A stretch of DNA of 64,000 nucleotides from Snodgrassella alvi wkB2 (lineage in GTDB: Bacteria > Pseudomonadota > Gammaproteobacteria > Burkholderiales > Neisseriaceae): the NCBI RefSeq assembly GCF_000600005.1, contig NZ_CP007446.1:1080894-1144893 (forward strand). Direction: 5' to 3'. A program made the position numbers and the translations under genes. The notes under the pieces were generated by a model, which saw nothing but the letters and a program-made list of their open reading frames with translations, made no database searches and was not told the DNA's origin. This document shows, in pieces, positions 33,258 to 42,821 of this stretch; the first letter of the stretch is position 1; each line of letters opens with the position of its first letter.

Positions 33258-35588
33258 TCAGGACTTTTTACGGCCTGGTTTTTTGCGTGAACCATTACTA
33301 TATGACTTCTGAATGGCAGCAGTTTTTGTTTTGTTTGACTTAGTTTTCCCGGGTGCTTTGCGCGGCTGTTTAACAGTGGCTTTAAGCTGTTTCTGAATAT
33401 TTTGCGCATTATTTGTCCGGCGACGCTTACCACTATTCGTGCTAATCAGCACCAAATCAATCCGGCTCGTATCCAAATCCGCGCGAGCTACTTTGACTAC
33501 AACTTTATCACCCAGCTTAAAGCGGATACCACTACGCTCTCCGACAATGGCCAGCATTTCAGGATGATAATTAAAATAATCTTCACCCAGATCGCTGATA
33601 TGAACCATGCCGTCAATATAAACATTATCTAAAGTAACAAACAAACCAAAATTTGCCATACCGGAAATCGTACCGGAAAAAACCTCACCGATTTTGTCCT
33701 GCATATAGTAAGTTTTAAGCCAGTTTTGCACATCACGGCTGGCATTGTCAGCTCTGCGTTCTGCCAGTGAACAATGCACACCCAGTTCAGACCACGACTT
33801 TGGCTGATATTGTTTATGCTGTAAAATGGCCTTAATGGCTCTGTGAACAGTCAGATCAGGATAACGCCTGATTGGTGAAGTGAAATGTGTATATGCCGGA
33901 TAGGCCAGACCAAAATGGCCAATATTTTGTGGTTCATAAACCGCCTGCTGCATTGAGCGTAACAGCATAATACTGATTACATTCCGATCAGGCCGTTCTT
34001 TGATTTTTTCGCTTAGTTCCGCATAATCTTTTGGAGTAGGGTTACTACCGCCATTTAGATGTAAACCAAGCAGCGATAATTGCTCACGCAAAGTATTCAG
34101 ACGCTCACTGGTCGGACCGGCATGATTACGGTATAGAGCAGGATGTTTATGATGTTTGAGAAATTCTGCAGCACAGACATTCGCAGCCAGCATACATTCC
34201 TCAATCAGACGATGAGCTTCATTACGCTCAACCGGTATAATACGTTCAATTTTACCCTGCTGATTGAACAGCATCTGTGTTTCTACACTATCAAATTCCA
34301 CAGCACCACGTTGCAGGCGTTTTTTCAGTAAAATCTGATATAGCCGGTATAAACTCAGTACATGTGTTTTCATCGGGTCATCAAACTGGTCATTACTAAT
34401 CCAGTCCCATGCCTGTGTATAGGTAAGCCGTGCATGTGAGCGCATTACCGCCGGATAAAATTCATAACTTTTAATATTGCCTGCATAAGTAATCACCATA
34501 TCGCATACCATGCACAGGCGATCTACATTCGGATTAAGGGAACAGATGCCATTAGATAAATTCTCCGGTAGCATCGGAATAACCCGCCGTGGAAAATAAA
34601 CACTCGTAGCACGTTCCTGTGCATCCTGATTAATAGCATCATCAGGATGGACATAATGGCTAACATCAGCGATAGCAACGACCAGGCGGTAATTACGACC
34701 AATTTTTTCTGCATATACCGCATCATCAAAATCGCGTGCTGTTTCGCCATCAATAGTAATAAGCGGCAGATCACGCAGATCTTTTCGGTTTTTTCGCTCA
34801 TCAGCTTTAACATGATCAGGTATTTTAGTGGCCTGAGCCATACAGGCCTGACTAAACTGATAGGGTAAATGATGTTTGCGTACTGCAATTTCAATTTCCA
34901 TACCACTGTCAGCATAATCACCAAGAATTTCTGTAACACGTGCCACAGCTGCCTGAGTTGCATTCGGATAGGACTCAATTTTTGCTACCAGAACCTGACC
35001 GGCTTTAGCTTTACCCAAAGAGTCAGGCTGTAGCACAATACTTGCTCCCAGACGTTTATCTTCAGGCACCAGCATAGCTATGCCATGTTCAATTGTGAGT
35101 CGTCCTACCACATCTTTATTAGCTCGTTCAATGACATCCAGCACCTGACCTTCACGCCGCCCGCGACGGTCAGAACCAGCCGGTCTTACAGTGACAATAT
35201 CTCCGTTCATTAATCCGCACATCTGGCGAGCGTAAAGAACAAAATCACTACCGTCAGCAGGGTTTAACGGTACAGCAAAACCAAAGTCGTCTTTGTGTAC
35301 TTCAATCCGGCATTTAACCAGTGCCAGTTTATTAGCTACACAAACAGCACCGCGGCGATTAATTAGAATCTGTCCGTCTCGTGCCATAGCATTTAAACGG
35401 CGCTCAAAAAAAACTATTTCTTCATTAGTAATATTAAGTTTCTGTGATAATTCAGTCATTTTGACCGGAATACCGACTTTATCCAAAACAGCAATAATCC
35501 ATTCCCGGCTGGGTAAAGGATTGGAATAACGTTGTAATTCACGTTTTAAATATGGATCTTGATGGCGTAAATCTGATTTTTTTTTCAT
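33258..35588 (-). CDS. rnr: Ribonuclease R
   Basis: RNase R is a 3'-5' exoribonuclease that degrades structured RNA. The protein has 776 residues. Residues about 1-90 are a winged-helix-like N-terminal part, followed by cold-shock domains. The RNB catalytic domain includes LPLITIDGETARDFDDAVYAE, with the metal-binding aspartates, and HPALYRNHAGPTSERL. The FGLAYPAYTHFTSPIRRYPDL motif is characteristic of the family. An S1 domain (about 640-720) begins FSGTISGMANFGLFV. The C-terminal 60 residues are a basic lysine-rich tail (TKSNKTKTAAIQKS), typical of RNase R. A tRNA-Leu gene lies divergently upstream. Confidence 0.95.
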   Translation of the reverse strand: MKKKSDLRHQDPYLKRELQRYSNPLPSREWIIAVLDKVGIPVKMTELSQKLNITNEEIVFFERRLNAMARDGQILINRRGAVCVANKLALVKCRIEVHKDDFGFAVPLNPADGSDFVLYARQMCGLMNGDIVTVRPAGSDRRGRREGQVLDVIERANKDVVGRLTIEHGIAMLVPEDKRLGASIVLQPDSLGKAKAGQVLVAKIESYPNATQAAVARVTEILGDYADSGMEIEIAVRKHHLPYQFSQACMAQATKIPDHVKADERKNRKDLRDLPLITIDGETARDFDDAVYAEKIGRNYRLVVAIADVSHYVHPDDAINQDAQERATSVYFPRRVIPMLPENLSNGICSLNPNVDRLCMVCDMVITYAGNIKSYEFYPAVMRSHARLTYTQAWDWISNDQFDDPMKTHVLSLYRLYQILLKKRLQRGAVEFDSVETQMLFNQQGKIERIIPVERNEAHRLIEECMLAANVCAAEFLKHHKHPALYRNHAGPTSERLNTLREQLSLLGLHLNGGSNPTPKDYAELSEKIKERPDRNVISIMLLRSMQQAVYEPQNIGHFGLAYPAYTHFTSPIRRYPDLTVHRAIKAILQHKQYQPKSWSELGVHCSLAERRADNASRDVQNWLKTYYMQDKIGEVFSGTISGMANFGLFVTLDNVYIDGMVHISDLGEDYFNYHPEMLAIVGERSGIRFKLGDKVVVKVARADLDTSRIDLVLISTNSGKRRRTNNAQNIQKQLKATVKQPRKAPGKTKSNKTKTAAIQKSYSNGSRKKPGRKKS

Positions 35589-35594
35589 AGAGTA

Positions 35595-35622
35595 TTGACA
35601 ATCTCTTTAGAGAATATATAAT
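35595..35622 (+). promoter_or_regulatory. Promoter of tRNA-Leu copy 1
   Basis: TTGACA at 35595-35600 and TATAAT at 35617-35622 are both perfect consensus, with a 16-base spacer. It is just 7 bases from the rnr start on the other strand. Confidence 0.85.
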
Positions 35623-35675
35623 GCACTTCCTCAGTTAAAGACATACTTTAACTGAAAGTTGCAATATATGCAAAA

Positions 35676-35762
35676 GCCCAGGTGGCGGAATTGGTAGACG
35701 CGCATGGTTCAGGTCCATGTGCCAGCAATGGTGTGGAAGTTCGAGTCTTCTCCTGGGCACCA
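35676..35762 (+). tRNA. tRNA-Leu (anticodon CAG), copy 1
   Basis: An 87-base class II tRNA with long variable arm and encoded CCA. The acceptor stem is GCCCAGG with CCTGGGC and A discriminator. The loop TTCAGGT between CATGG and CCATG gives anticodon CAG, reading CTG. The GTGCCAGCAATGGTGT stretch is the variable arm. Confidence 0.95.
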
Positions 35763-36278
35763 AGTTATTTTCTTTATCTAGTAATAGATTTCAATCTTCA
35801 AAATTTCTTTCCAAAAGCAATTCAAATAGTTTCCACTGTAGACCTTCACAAAAGCTTATAAACTTTATAATTTTTGAATATCTGTATCTTAAAGATATAC
35901 TTTAACATCGGTACAGTTGTTTAAAATTAATGAAAATTATTATAACGGACTAATATAGCGAGGGCTAAAGCTATAACGAAGTATACAAATATAAATAATT
36001 ACATTAATTCCAACTTAAGAGAAGAGGAGGGTTCCTCGAACATGCTGATTTGAATAAACGTATTCATAATCGATTTTAGTTATTAGAGTGTAAAAAATAA
36101 ATACCTTTAAATCTCATACTTAATTAAGAAACCTAAATAAGCTAAATTTGCTAAGAAATAAACTTGAATAAAAGCAATTTAGTAAAAAAGTGATTACACA
36201 GTTAAGTCCAATTTTCTTTGCTGGAAAATACTTTTCTTTGATAATCAATAGATATAGTCTGATGTACTAGTAATACTG
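35763..36278. other. Spacer between duplicated tRNA-Leu genes
   Basis: About 516 AT-rich bases with no credible reading frame, and no repeat linked to mobile elements. Nothing was identified. The tRNA and its promoter core are repeated around it, but this spacer itself is not. Confidence 0.5.
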
Positions 36279-36306
36279 TTGACAATCTTAGCCAAAAATA
36301 TATAAT
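36279..36306 (+). promoter_or_regulatory. Promoter of tRNA-Leu copy 2
   Basis: TTGACA at 36279-36284 and TATAAT at 36301-36306 with a 16-base spacer, the same layout as at copy 1. The first bases after -35 (AATC) and after -10 (GCAC) are also shared. Confidence 0.85.
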
Positions 36307-36342
36307 GCACAACTTCACAAGCACAACGGTGTTGGTGAATAA

Positions 36343-36429
36343 GCCCAGGTGGCGGAATTGGTAGACGCGCATGGTTCAGGTCCATGTGCCAGCAATGGTG
36401 TGGAAGTTCGAGTCTTCTCCTGGGCACCA
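36343..36429 (+). tRNA. tRNA-Leu (anticodon CAG), copy 2
   Basis: An 87-base class II tRNA identical to the copy at 35676, with encoded CCA. A terminator follows 8 bases on. Confidence 0.95.
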
Positions 36430-36436
36430 GAATTCC

Positions 36437-36471
36437 AAAAAAAGATATCTAATATTTAGATATCTTTTTTT
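36437..36471 (+). terminator. Terminator after tRNA-Leu copy 2
   Basis: AAAAAAGATATCTA pairs with TAGATATCTTTTTT, with a short loop and a long T run. Confidence 0.88.
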
Positions 36472-36619
36472 ATTTTGTAAAACTTAAATTAATAATAATC
36501 ATATTTTAGAGATTTGCAGATTAGCATAAAATTTGCATACTCAATCTACATTTGAATTATTAATTCAAATATCAATTTATTTTGTATCAAATATATAAAT
36601 AATTTTCAAAATAAAAAAG

Positions 36620-37921
36620 CTATTTATGTTCCGTAGCCGGAAGCTGATTAAATGCCCATTCTTTATCCGTGCATACCCGTGCGAGTACTAAGCCTAATGG
36701 TAAAGCCAAGACAATAAGCATTGCCTGTGCTCCCCAGTTAATAGCATTGATAATATCGTTTTGCTGTAAAAAATACATAGCGCGAAACATATAAATGCCC
36801 GGTACCATAATACATACTGCCGGTACCGATAAAGCAATACGCGGACATTTACTATGGCGGCTAAAATAAAATGCACTGATCCCGACAATAAAAGCTGCTA
36901 TTAAAGAAGCTGCCTGAATAGGTATATTAGTCAGGTCTATCATTTCCAGCCGTAAAGTATTGGCATACATGCCGATAAAAGCAGTCATTAAAGCAGTTTT
37001 TACCGGGCTGTTAAAAAGCAGGGAAAAACCAAGTACACCAAAAAAGCTGGCAATCAGACGAAAAAAAGCTGTCCATACCGGGTAGAGGTTAGGTGAGAGC
37101 ATAGCTTCCGGTGCCATATGGATTCCGGCTGCAACTACCCATGCGGCAAAAGTGGCGCAAAAAATTACAGTTATGGCATAACCTACACGCTGAATACCAG
37201 ATGAAAAATCCAGTTTGGCTAAATCCAGCACTCCGGTTATCAAAGGAAAGCCAGGTATCAGAAACAGCATAGAAGCTATATAGCCGGCTGTGTGCTGAAT
37301 ATTTACTTTTAGCAAAAGATGACTACCGCCAATAATCAGAAAATACACACTAGAAGCTACAGCTGCGGCCAGCATGGTGACAACAAACTGATTCAGATGT
37401 TTATGTAATAGGGTTTTTCTTAGCGCCTGGCCAAAACCAGAGGCAAAAAATACACCCAGCATTTCAATCAAACCACCACCGATTAAAAAAGTAAAAGATG
37501 AACACGCAACCGCAGCAAACAAAGCTGACTGCCGTAAACTGTATAGGGCTGGTTGATTTTCAATTTCTGACAAAGATTTATCAAGAAAGCGAATCAGCTC
37601 GCTTTCACTCATTTGCTGATAACGGGCCTGTGTTTCTATCAGCAGAGTTTCAAGCAATTGGATATTATTAGTATTAATTCCAACTCCTTGAATCGTGGTA
37701 ACCTCAGTTTTAAATTGTTTCCCATTACGGCAGGTAGAGTTGATTTCAGTAAGCGTAATATGTGCCTGATTTTCCACGCCGAGCATATAAGCGACATGAC
37801 GCATTGACTGCTTAATGCGATAACTCCCGGTACCTGCTGCCAGACAAATTTTACCAACGCGTAAAACCAGATCCGATTTGATATTTAACTGAAGCTCATC
37901 AGAAGAAAGAGGCAAAGACAT
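36620..37921 (-). CDS. ThrE-family threonine/serine exporter
   Basis: A 433-residue inner-membrane protein with the two-domain layout of threonine/serine exporters. The N-terminal DUF1212-type half begins DLVLRVGKICLAAGTGSYRIKQSM and carries TEINSTCRNG. About five membrane segments follow. After residue 270 comes the ThrE_2-like half with further helices, including CPRIALSVPAVCIMVPGIYMFRAMYF. Related exporters remove excess threonine or serine; the actual substrate here is not proven. Both halves are fused in one chain, as in several Gram-negatives; some bacteria have them as separate proteins. The gene is monocistronic. Confidence 0.88.
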   Translation of the reverse strand: MSLPLSSDELQLNIKSDLVLRVGKICLAAGTGSYRIKQSMRHVAYMLGVENQAHITLTEINSTCRNGKQFKTEVTTIQGVGINTNNIQLLETLLIETQARYQQMSESELIRFLDKSLSEIENQPALYSLRQSALFAAVACSSFTFLIGGGLIEMLGVFFASGFGQALRKTLLHKHLNQFVVTMLAAAVASSVYFLIIGGSHLLLKVNIQHTAGYIASMLFLIPGFPLITGVLDLAKLDFSSGIQRVGYAITVIFCATFAAWVVAAGIHMAPEAMLSPNLYPVWTAFFRLIASFFGVLGFSLLFNSPVKTALMTAFIGMYANTLRLEMIDLTNIPIQAASLIAAFIVGISAFYFSRHSKCPRIALSVPAVCIMVPGIYMFRAMYFLQQNDIINAINWGAQAMLIVLALPLGLVLARVCTDKEWAFNQLPATEHK

Positions 37922-38467
37922 AATACTTTTTTATAAAAATAGTAGGCAAGTATTATAACGCTTGTAAATAGATGTTGCTTAATAAGAAATATTATTTAAT
38001 TCACTTCCCAGCTACTGTAGCAAATGAATATATTCGGCTTCTCAGATTTAATTATCTTCTAAAAAATAATTATTAAAATATATCTCTTAGTCAATTAGTT
38101 CTAAGATAATCAACCCCATGATATACGTTATATATTATTAATTGAGCTTTTCAGGTTTAATTTCTAGGTATTTTGTAAATAAACAGTTGAATGCTGCTTA
38201 AATTAATCAAAGATGTACAGCATCAAGTAAAGAAAATAATAGGTAATATAGCATATAAATATGCTATTTACATAAATATTGAATTTATGATAATAAAAAA
38301 TTGTGTGTTTTATAATAATTCTCAGGTAATTTATATGATGATATGGTTATGCAAATCAGGAAAAGGAAGACATGTAAATATGATGAAATTATGATCGTAT
38401 AAAAATTTAACAGAGCTATTAAAAAGAAAAGATGAAAAAGTTAATTTTTTGAAAAGGGATCAAAATA
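37922..38467. other. AT-rich region at left of the accessory patch
   Basis: About 546 very AT-rich bases. An open frame at 38191-38394 (67 codons) has a Lys/Ile/Asn-rich composition, but no signal peptide or motif, and may be random. Otherwise only the upstream region of the ThrE-like gene and of the next gene is present. A GGGATCAAAATA sequence just before 38468 could serve as a ribosome-binding site. Confidence 0.5.
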
Positions 38468-39194
38468 ATGAAGAAAATTTTATTATTTATATTAACATTT
38501 ATAAGTAACAATGCTTTTAGTAAAATCAGTTTAATTGATGAGATGCTTAATAATCTAGATAATAAAATACAAGCTAATTATATTATTATAAATCAATTAT
38601 CTGAAATTATTTTAAAAAAGAGATATTGATATTTATCAGCAGGAATGGGAAAAAGAAGTTAATAAAAAATGTAATTGGGTCTATTCTAATATTGATATTT
38701 ATTTATTTGGTCAGGAAGATAAATTTAGTTATCCATTATGTTTACTGAATGAACAAAATGCTATGATTAATGAATTAATTTTACTAATGAATCATAATAA
38801 AATTTTAGTGAATAATGAAATACAACAATATTTTACTAATATTCCAGAACAAAAACAGTACAATATTTATTTTAATTTATTAACGGAAAAATATGCTTTA
38901 AAGTTTTGTAGTTCACTTTATCCTTCAACTGGTATTAAAGAATGTATAAACCGATTTCTGTTGACTCAATATATTCCCGAAGAATATGAATTTAAACTTA
39001 CAGTGGATAAGGGTTATTTGTATGATTCCCCCAATTTATCTGATAAAACAAGAATATATTTGGTTAGAGGAGATCAGATAAAATTATTAAGTTATAAAAA
39101 TAATTTTTATAAAATCGAATATACATCAAAAGAAAATAAGATAATAAAAAAATGGCTCCAGTGCACTGTTATTAATGCTTGTATTTCAGATTAA
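38468..39194 (+). pseudogene. Secreted SH3-like domain protein, frameshifted
   Basis: Two overlapping pieces make one protein if a single base is removed from the six-A run at 38614-38619. The first part, from ATG 38468, has a signal peptide (MKKILLFILTFISNNAFS) and runs to a TGA at 38627. The second part continues in another frame with DIDIYQQEWEKEVNKKCNW through to 39194. The joined product would be about 241 residues. The C-terminal part (DKGYLYDSPNLSDKTRIYLVRG, then KKWLQCTVIN) resembles a bacterial SH3-like domain. The middle, with Trp and Cys (QEWEKEVNKKC), faintly recalls LprI-type lysozyme-inhibitor proteins, but that is only a guess. Base composition is much more AT-rich than flanking genes, which suggests transfer or decay. 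Confidence 0.65.
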
Positions 39195-39713
39195 TAATAC
39201 AAAAAATTTTAATTATTAATTTATAGCCGACTTGATATTAAGTAACTTAAATCAAAGAGAACATAACCTCTATGTTTAATTGAGATTTGATAAGAGAATT
39301 AATAAAATTGAATAAAGTAAAATTCAAGAAAAAACTATGTAGAAAAATATTAAGCAAAACAAAATCAGCAATTTATAATCAAAAAATCATAAAAAACACT
39401 TCTGCAAATAAAAATTTTTGGAATCAAATGGGTGTTAGCAGATAAAAAAGCCAATTTTATTATTAGATTATAGTGGGTAAGTAGGTAATTTAATTAAGTT
39501 AGCAGCGATTTTACAATATTTACAGCATGGGTGAATGTATATGCTTTGTTCGCCGCACAATAAAACAATCCTATACTTACTGCTACTTTTAAGTAATTTA
39601 GAGTTACAAAGTTATATACTGGGGGGATATGATATTTCTCTTAATAAAATTCGCAGATATTTTATGTATTCAGAGTAGAAATAAATTGATTTAAATTAAT
39701 ATAAAATGTTTCT
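39195..39713. other. Decayed AT-rich region between the SH3-like gene and prfC
   Basis: About 520 bases without an intact gene. One frame from about 39439 to 39690 reads like broken coding sequence: KKPILLLDYSG, stop, VGNLIKLAAILQYLQHG, stop, then MLCSPHNKTILYLLL to the stop at 39690. The stops are TAA at 39478 and TGA at 39532. The last segment (39541-39690, 49 codons from ATG) could be a small gene, but I do not recognise it. A separate frame ending at 39447 reads NFWNQMGVSR. Confidence 0.5.
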
Positions 39714-39752
39714 AAAAAGTAAGCAGCTTTTCCTCTAAGGAATAAGCTGCTT
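39714..39752 (-). terminator. Terminator of prfC
   Basis: AAGCAGCTT (39721-39729) pairs with AAGCTGCTT (39744-39752). On the minus strand a T tract follows the hairpin. Confidence 0.8.
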
Positions 39753-39769
39753 CTGTTTATGCAGAAAAT

Positions 39770-41368
39770 CTATTGATTAATCTGTGCTGTTAATTCGCGG
39801 GTTTCATGAAAACGAATATCCGGCCAGCGTTCTTCTGTCAGAGACAGGTTTACACGGTTGGGAGCCAGATAGGTTAGGTTACCACCTGCATCTGTAGCAA
39901 GATTAAGTATGTTGGCTTTTTCAAATTCAGCCAGTTTTTTCCGGTCAGAGCAGGATACCCAGCGTGCTGACCAGATGCTGACAGATTCAAATACGGCATC
40001 AACGCCATATTCGTTGGCGAGACGGGCAGTAACCACTTCAAACTGCAATACACCTACAGCACCGAGTATTAGATCGCCGCCATTGTGGGGTCTGAATACC
40101 TGTACTGCACCTTCTTCACCAAGTTGTTGTAATCCTTTTTGCAGCTGTTTCATTTTCAGCGGATTTTTAATTCTCACAGCACGAAACAGTTCCGGTGCAA
40201 AAAACGGGATGCCGGTAAAGGTGAGGCGTTCTCCTTCGGTGAAGCTGTCGCCAATCTGGATGTTACCGTGATTAGGGATACCGATAATATCACCAGCAAA
40301 AGCCTCTTCAACCAGTTCACGGGTATGTGACATGAAAGTGACAACACTGGATGCAGCAATGTCTCGGTTAAGACGCAGGTGTTTGATTTTCATGCCCCGG
40401 GTAAATTCACCGGAACACACGCGTAAAAAAGCAATACGGTCGCGATGCTTGGCATCCATATTGGCCTGTATTTTGAATACAAAACCGGAAAATTTGTTTT
40501 CAGTTGGTTCGACCACCCGCTCTAGTGTTTCTCTGAGCTGCGGAGCCGGTGCCCAGTCAATCAATGCATTGAGGATTTCCTGAATACCGAAATTGTTGAT
40601 AGCTGAACCAAAGAAGACAGGTGTCAGCTCGCCACGCAAAAATGCGTCTAAATCAAATTCATTTGAAGCAGCCTGCACGAGCTCAATTTCTTCGCGCAGT
40701 TGCTGAATTTCAATCGGAAAGAGCTCATCCAGTCGGGAATTATTGATACCTTTGATTACATCAAATTCATGTGGCAGCTTCTCGCCACCGGCTTCAAAGA
40801 GGTAAATCTCATCATTCAGGATGTGATAGACACCTTTGAAATTTTTTCCCATACCAATCGGCCAGGTAATCGGAGCGCAGCGGATGTGCAGTATGTTTTC
40901 AACTTCATCGAGCAGTTCAAGTGAGTCGCGAACTTCGCGGTCATATTTGTTCATGAAGGTAACAATCGGTGTGTCACGCAGGCGACAAACATTTAAAAGT
41001 TTGATTGTTTGTGCTTCTACGCCTTTGGCAGCATCGATAACCATCAAGGCACTGTCAACGGCAGTGAGTACGCGATAAGTATCTTCAGAAAAATCTTCGT
41101 GGCCGGGTGTATCAAGCAGGTTAACAACATGTTGACGATAATCAAACTGCATCACAGATGAAGCTACGGAAATACCACGCTGTTTTTCGATTTCCATCCA
41201 GTCTGATGTGGCAAATTTACCGGATTTTTTTCCTTTTACTGTACCTGCAGAGAGGATAGCTCCTGAAAACAGTAGCAGTTTTTCTGTTAGGGTGGTTTTA
41301 CCGGCATCCGGATGGGAAATAATCGCAAATGTGCGGCGTCGTGCCGCTTCCTGGGCAATCTGACTCAT
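39770..41368 (-). CDS. prfC: Peptide chain release factor 3
   Basis: RF3 is a GTPase that removes RF1 or RF2 from the ribosome after peptide release. The ATG at 41368 starts [26 protein letters not shown] (in part), the usual N-terminus, and gives 532 residues. An in-frame upstream ATG would add 21 odd residues. G motifs: [40 protein letters not shown] and FMNKYDRE. Domain II and the RF3-specific C-terminal part ([19 protein letters not shown]) are complete. The gene has its own terminator. Confidence 0.96.
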   Translation of the reverse strand: MSQIAQEAARRRTFAIISHPDAGKTTLTEKLLLFSGAILSAGTVKGKKSGKFATSDWMEIEKQRGISVASSVMQFDYRQHVVNLLDTPGHEDFSEDTYRVLTAVDSALMVIDAAKGVEAQTIKLLNVCRLRDTPIVTFMNKYDREVRDSLELLDEVENILHIRCAPITWPIGMGKNFKGVYHILNDEIYLFEAGGEKLPHEFDVIKGINNSRLDELFPIEIQQLREEIELVQAASNEFDLDAFLRGELTPVFFGSAINNFGIQEILNALIDWAPAPQLRETLERVVEPTENKFSGFVFKIQANMDAKHRDRIAFLRVCSGEFTRGMKIKHLRLNRDIAASSVVTFMSHTRELVEEAFAGDIIGIPNHGNIQIGDSFTEGERLTFTGIPFFAPELFRAVRIKNPLKMKQLQKGLQQLGEEGAVQVFRPHNGGDLILGAVGVLQFEVVTARLANEYGVDAVFESVSIWSARWVSCSDRKKLAEFEKANILNLATDAGGNLTYLAPNRVNLSLTEERWPDIRFHETRELTAQINQ

Positions 41369-41545
41369 GATTTTTATATTCTGAAAACAATAAAAACAAG
41401 ACGGCTGTGGCCGTCTTGTAAAGAGATACATATTGTAGCACAGGTTGATATGAAATCTGTTAATTGGATATTTTAGTGCTGTTAATCATGACTTTTTATA
41501 AATATAAATTTTGTTTATCGGCTGTTTACCTGTGATTTAAACCGG

Positions 41546-42418
41546 TTAGTCATTAGCTGTAGAAAAAAAGCATTTTTTCATATTTAAAACTTGGTTGTTA
41601 CATTGTAGCTGCGCCTGGGCAGCATTGTGTTTAATAACTGCCAGTACCAATGAAACTGAGTCTTTTTGTACCTGATTGATAATCAGCCCCGCTTCTTCAT
41701 TGTTGCTATCATATATGCTGTCTCCGTCGGAAAGCGAGGTAGTACTTTCAATAAGTACCAAGCCGCGTTTTACCTGACCGCGGTACTGGGCCCGAGCGAT
41801 AATTTCCTGTCCGGGATAACATCCTTTTTTAAAATGCACGGCACCGATAAGCTGCTGATTGAGCATTTGTGCCACACATGTTTCTGTGGTAGCTGCACTA
41901 ATCCATGGATTGCCGCATGTGATTTCATGAGTTTTCCATGCTAGGGCATTTTCTGTATTCAGTGGTGGTAGTTGATCGATTTTGCCGATACTGACCAAAG
42001 AGTGATCTGGCAGTTGTATATGCCAGATCTGATTTGTCATCGTTGCTGATAAAACGTATTGAGGTTGTTCTGGTGTATTTGATACAGGAATATCATTTGG
42101 TAAACAAACTGCTACACCCCATTCAGGTAAGGTTTCCAATTTTACTTTGCTGCGCAAAATGTACATTTGCAATTTTTTCTGTAGTGTTTCACACAGATCG
42201 GCTGCAGAAATCAGAATAATATCGTCTCCTCTGTTAAGTAGAAGCATATTGGCGATGACACGGCCTTTAGCTGTGTTGTAAGTTGCCAGACATGCCTGTC
42301 CTTCTGCAAGATGATTAATGTCATTTGAAAGTTGATTATGCAAAAATGTGGTGCGATCTTCGCCGCTAACTCGAATAAGGCCGAAAAAGGGCATCAGGGT
42401 AGATGCTGTGTGTGTCAT
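41546..42418 (-). CDS. ygfZ: Folate-binding YgfZ-family protein
   Basis: A 290-residue cytoplasmic protein of the YgfZ/GcvT-like family, which uses tetrahydrofolate and helps maintain certain iron-sulfur enzymes. The diagnostic motif is FKKGCYPGQEIIARAQYRGQ near residue 200, with the redox-relevant cysteine. The N-terminal LIRVSGEDRTTFLHNQLSND is the GcvT-like beginning. The C-terminal part is shorter and more divergent than in E. coli. It is 127 bases upstream of prfC in reading direction. Confidence 0.9.
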   Translation of the reverse strand: MTHTASTLMPFFGLIRVSGEDRTTFLHNQLSNDINHLAEGQACLATYNTAKGRVIANMLLLNRGDDIILISAADLCETLQKKLQMYILRSKVKLETLPEWGVAVCLPNDIPVSNTPEQPQYVLSATMTNQIWHIQLPDHSLVSIGKIDQLPPLNTENALAWKTHEITCGNPWISAATTETCVAQMLNQQLIGAVHFKKGCYPGQEIIARAQYRGQVKRGLVLIESTTSLSDGDSIYDSNNEEAGLIINQVQKDSVSLVLAVIKHNAAQAQLQCNNQVLNMKKCFFSTAND

Positions 42419-42474
42419 GTATAAATCCTAATTAATCGTTTTGCTTATTATAAGGTTGGAATTTTTAATATACA

Positions 42475-42510
42475 AAATAAAAGCTCCGTCCAGAGAAGGT
42501 ACGGAGCTTT
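42475..42510 (-). terminator. Terminator of the HTH gene
   Basis: AAAGCTCCGT / ACGGAGCTTT forms a 10-bp stem; on the minus strand the T-rich TTTTATTTT tail follows. Confidence 0.82.
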
Positions 42511-42536
42511 GATAAGGGGCTAATGAGCAGAGAGGA

Positions 42537-42821
42537 TCATTTTCCTTCTACTTTGGCTTTAAGCTGCTGATACATATCAGGATGCTCAGTTTTAAGCAGT
42601 TCAGCCACTTCCATGTTTACGCGATTAAGTTTGCTTAATTCCAATTGTTCAACATGTACCAGACGAACCAGTTCACGAACTGGCTTCGGGATATTACGAC
42701 CTGCTTCATAACGGGAACCGCCAGACTGAGTAACGCCAACCTGACTCCAGAACTCAATCTGATTCAGACCAAGTTTTTTACGGATTTCGCGCACATTGTT
42801 AATAGGCTTGAATGCTTTCAT
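42537..42821 (-). CDS. Small XRE-type helix-turn-helix regulator
   Basis: A 94-residue DNA-binding protein. The helix-turn-helix lies at residues about 10-45: VREIRKKLGLNQIEFWSQVG then VTQSGGSRYEAGRNIPKPV, the pattern of Cro/CI-type domains. A short helix rich in Leu and Glu (HVEQLELSKLNRV) follows and may help dimerise. It is monocistronic with its own terminator. Small HTH genes of this type are conserved in Neisseriaceae, but targets cannot be read from the sequence. The region upstream (42822-43138) would hold its promoter and possible operators. Confidence 0.82.
   Translation of the reverse strand: MKAFKPINNVREIRKKLGLNQIEFWSQVGVTQSGGSRYEAGRNIPKPVRELVRLVHVEQLELSKLNRVNMEVAELLKTEHPDMYQQLKAKVEGK

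Noticed and set aside
35676..36429. Mobile element bounded by tRNA-Leu direct repeats
   Set aside because: The 580 bases between the copies have no integrase or other mobile gene, and both tRNA genes are complete with their own promoters; a simple gene duplication is enough.
16140..36920. Repeated GCTGCCTGAA words (near 16161, 24214 and 36909) resembling DNA uptake sequence variants of Neisseriaceae
   Set aside because: Only a few copies, mostly inside genes and explained by Gln-Ala codons on the minus strand; the full 12-base uptake words were not seen and there was no inverted-repeat use at terminators.
38191..38394. 67-codon frame in the AT-rich patch
   Set aside because: Lys/Ile/Asn-rich with no motif or signal peptide; expected by chance in such AT-rich DNA. 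Kept only as a note in the region entry.
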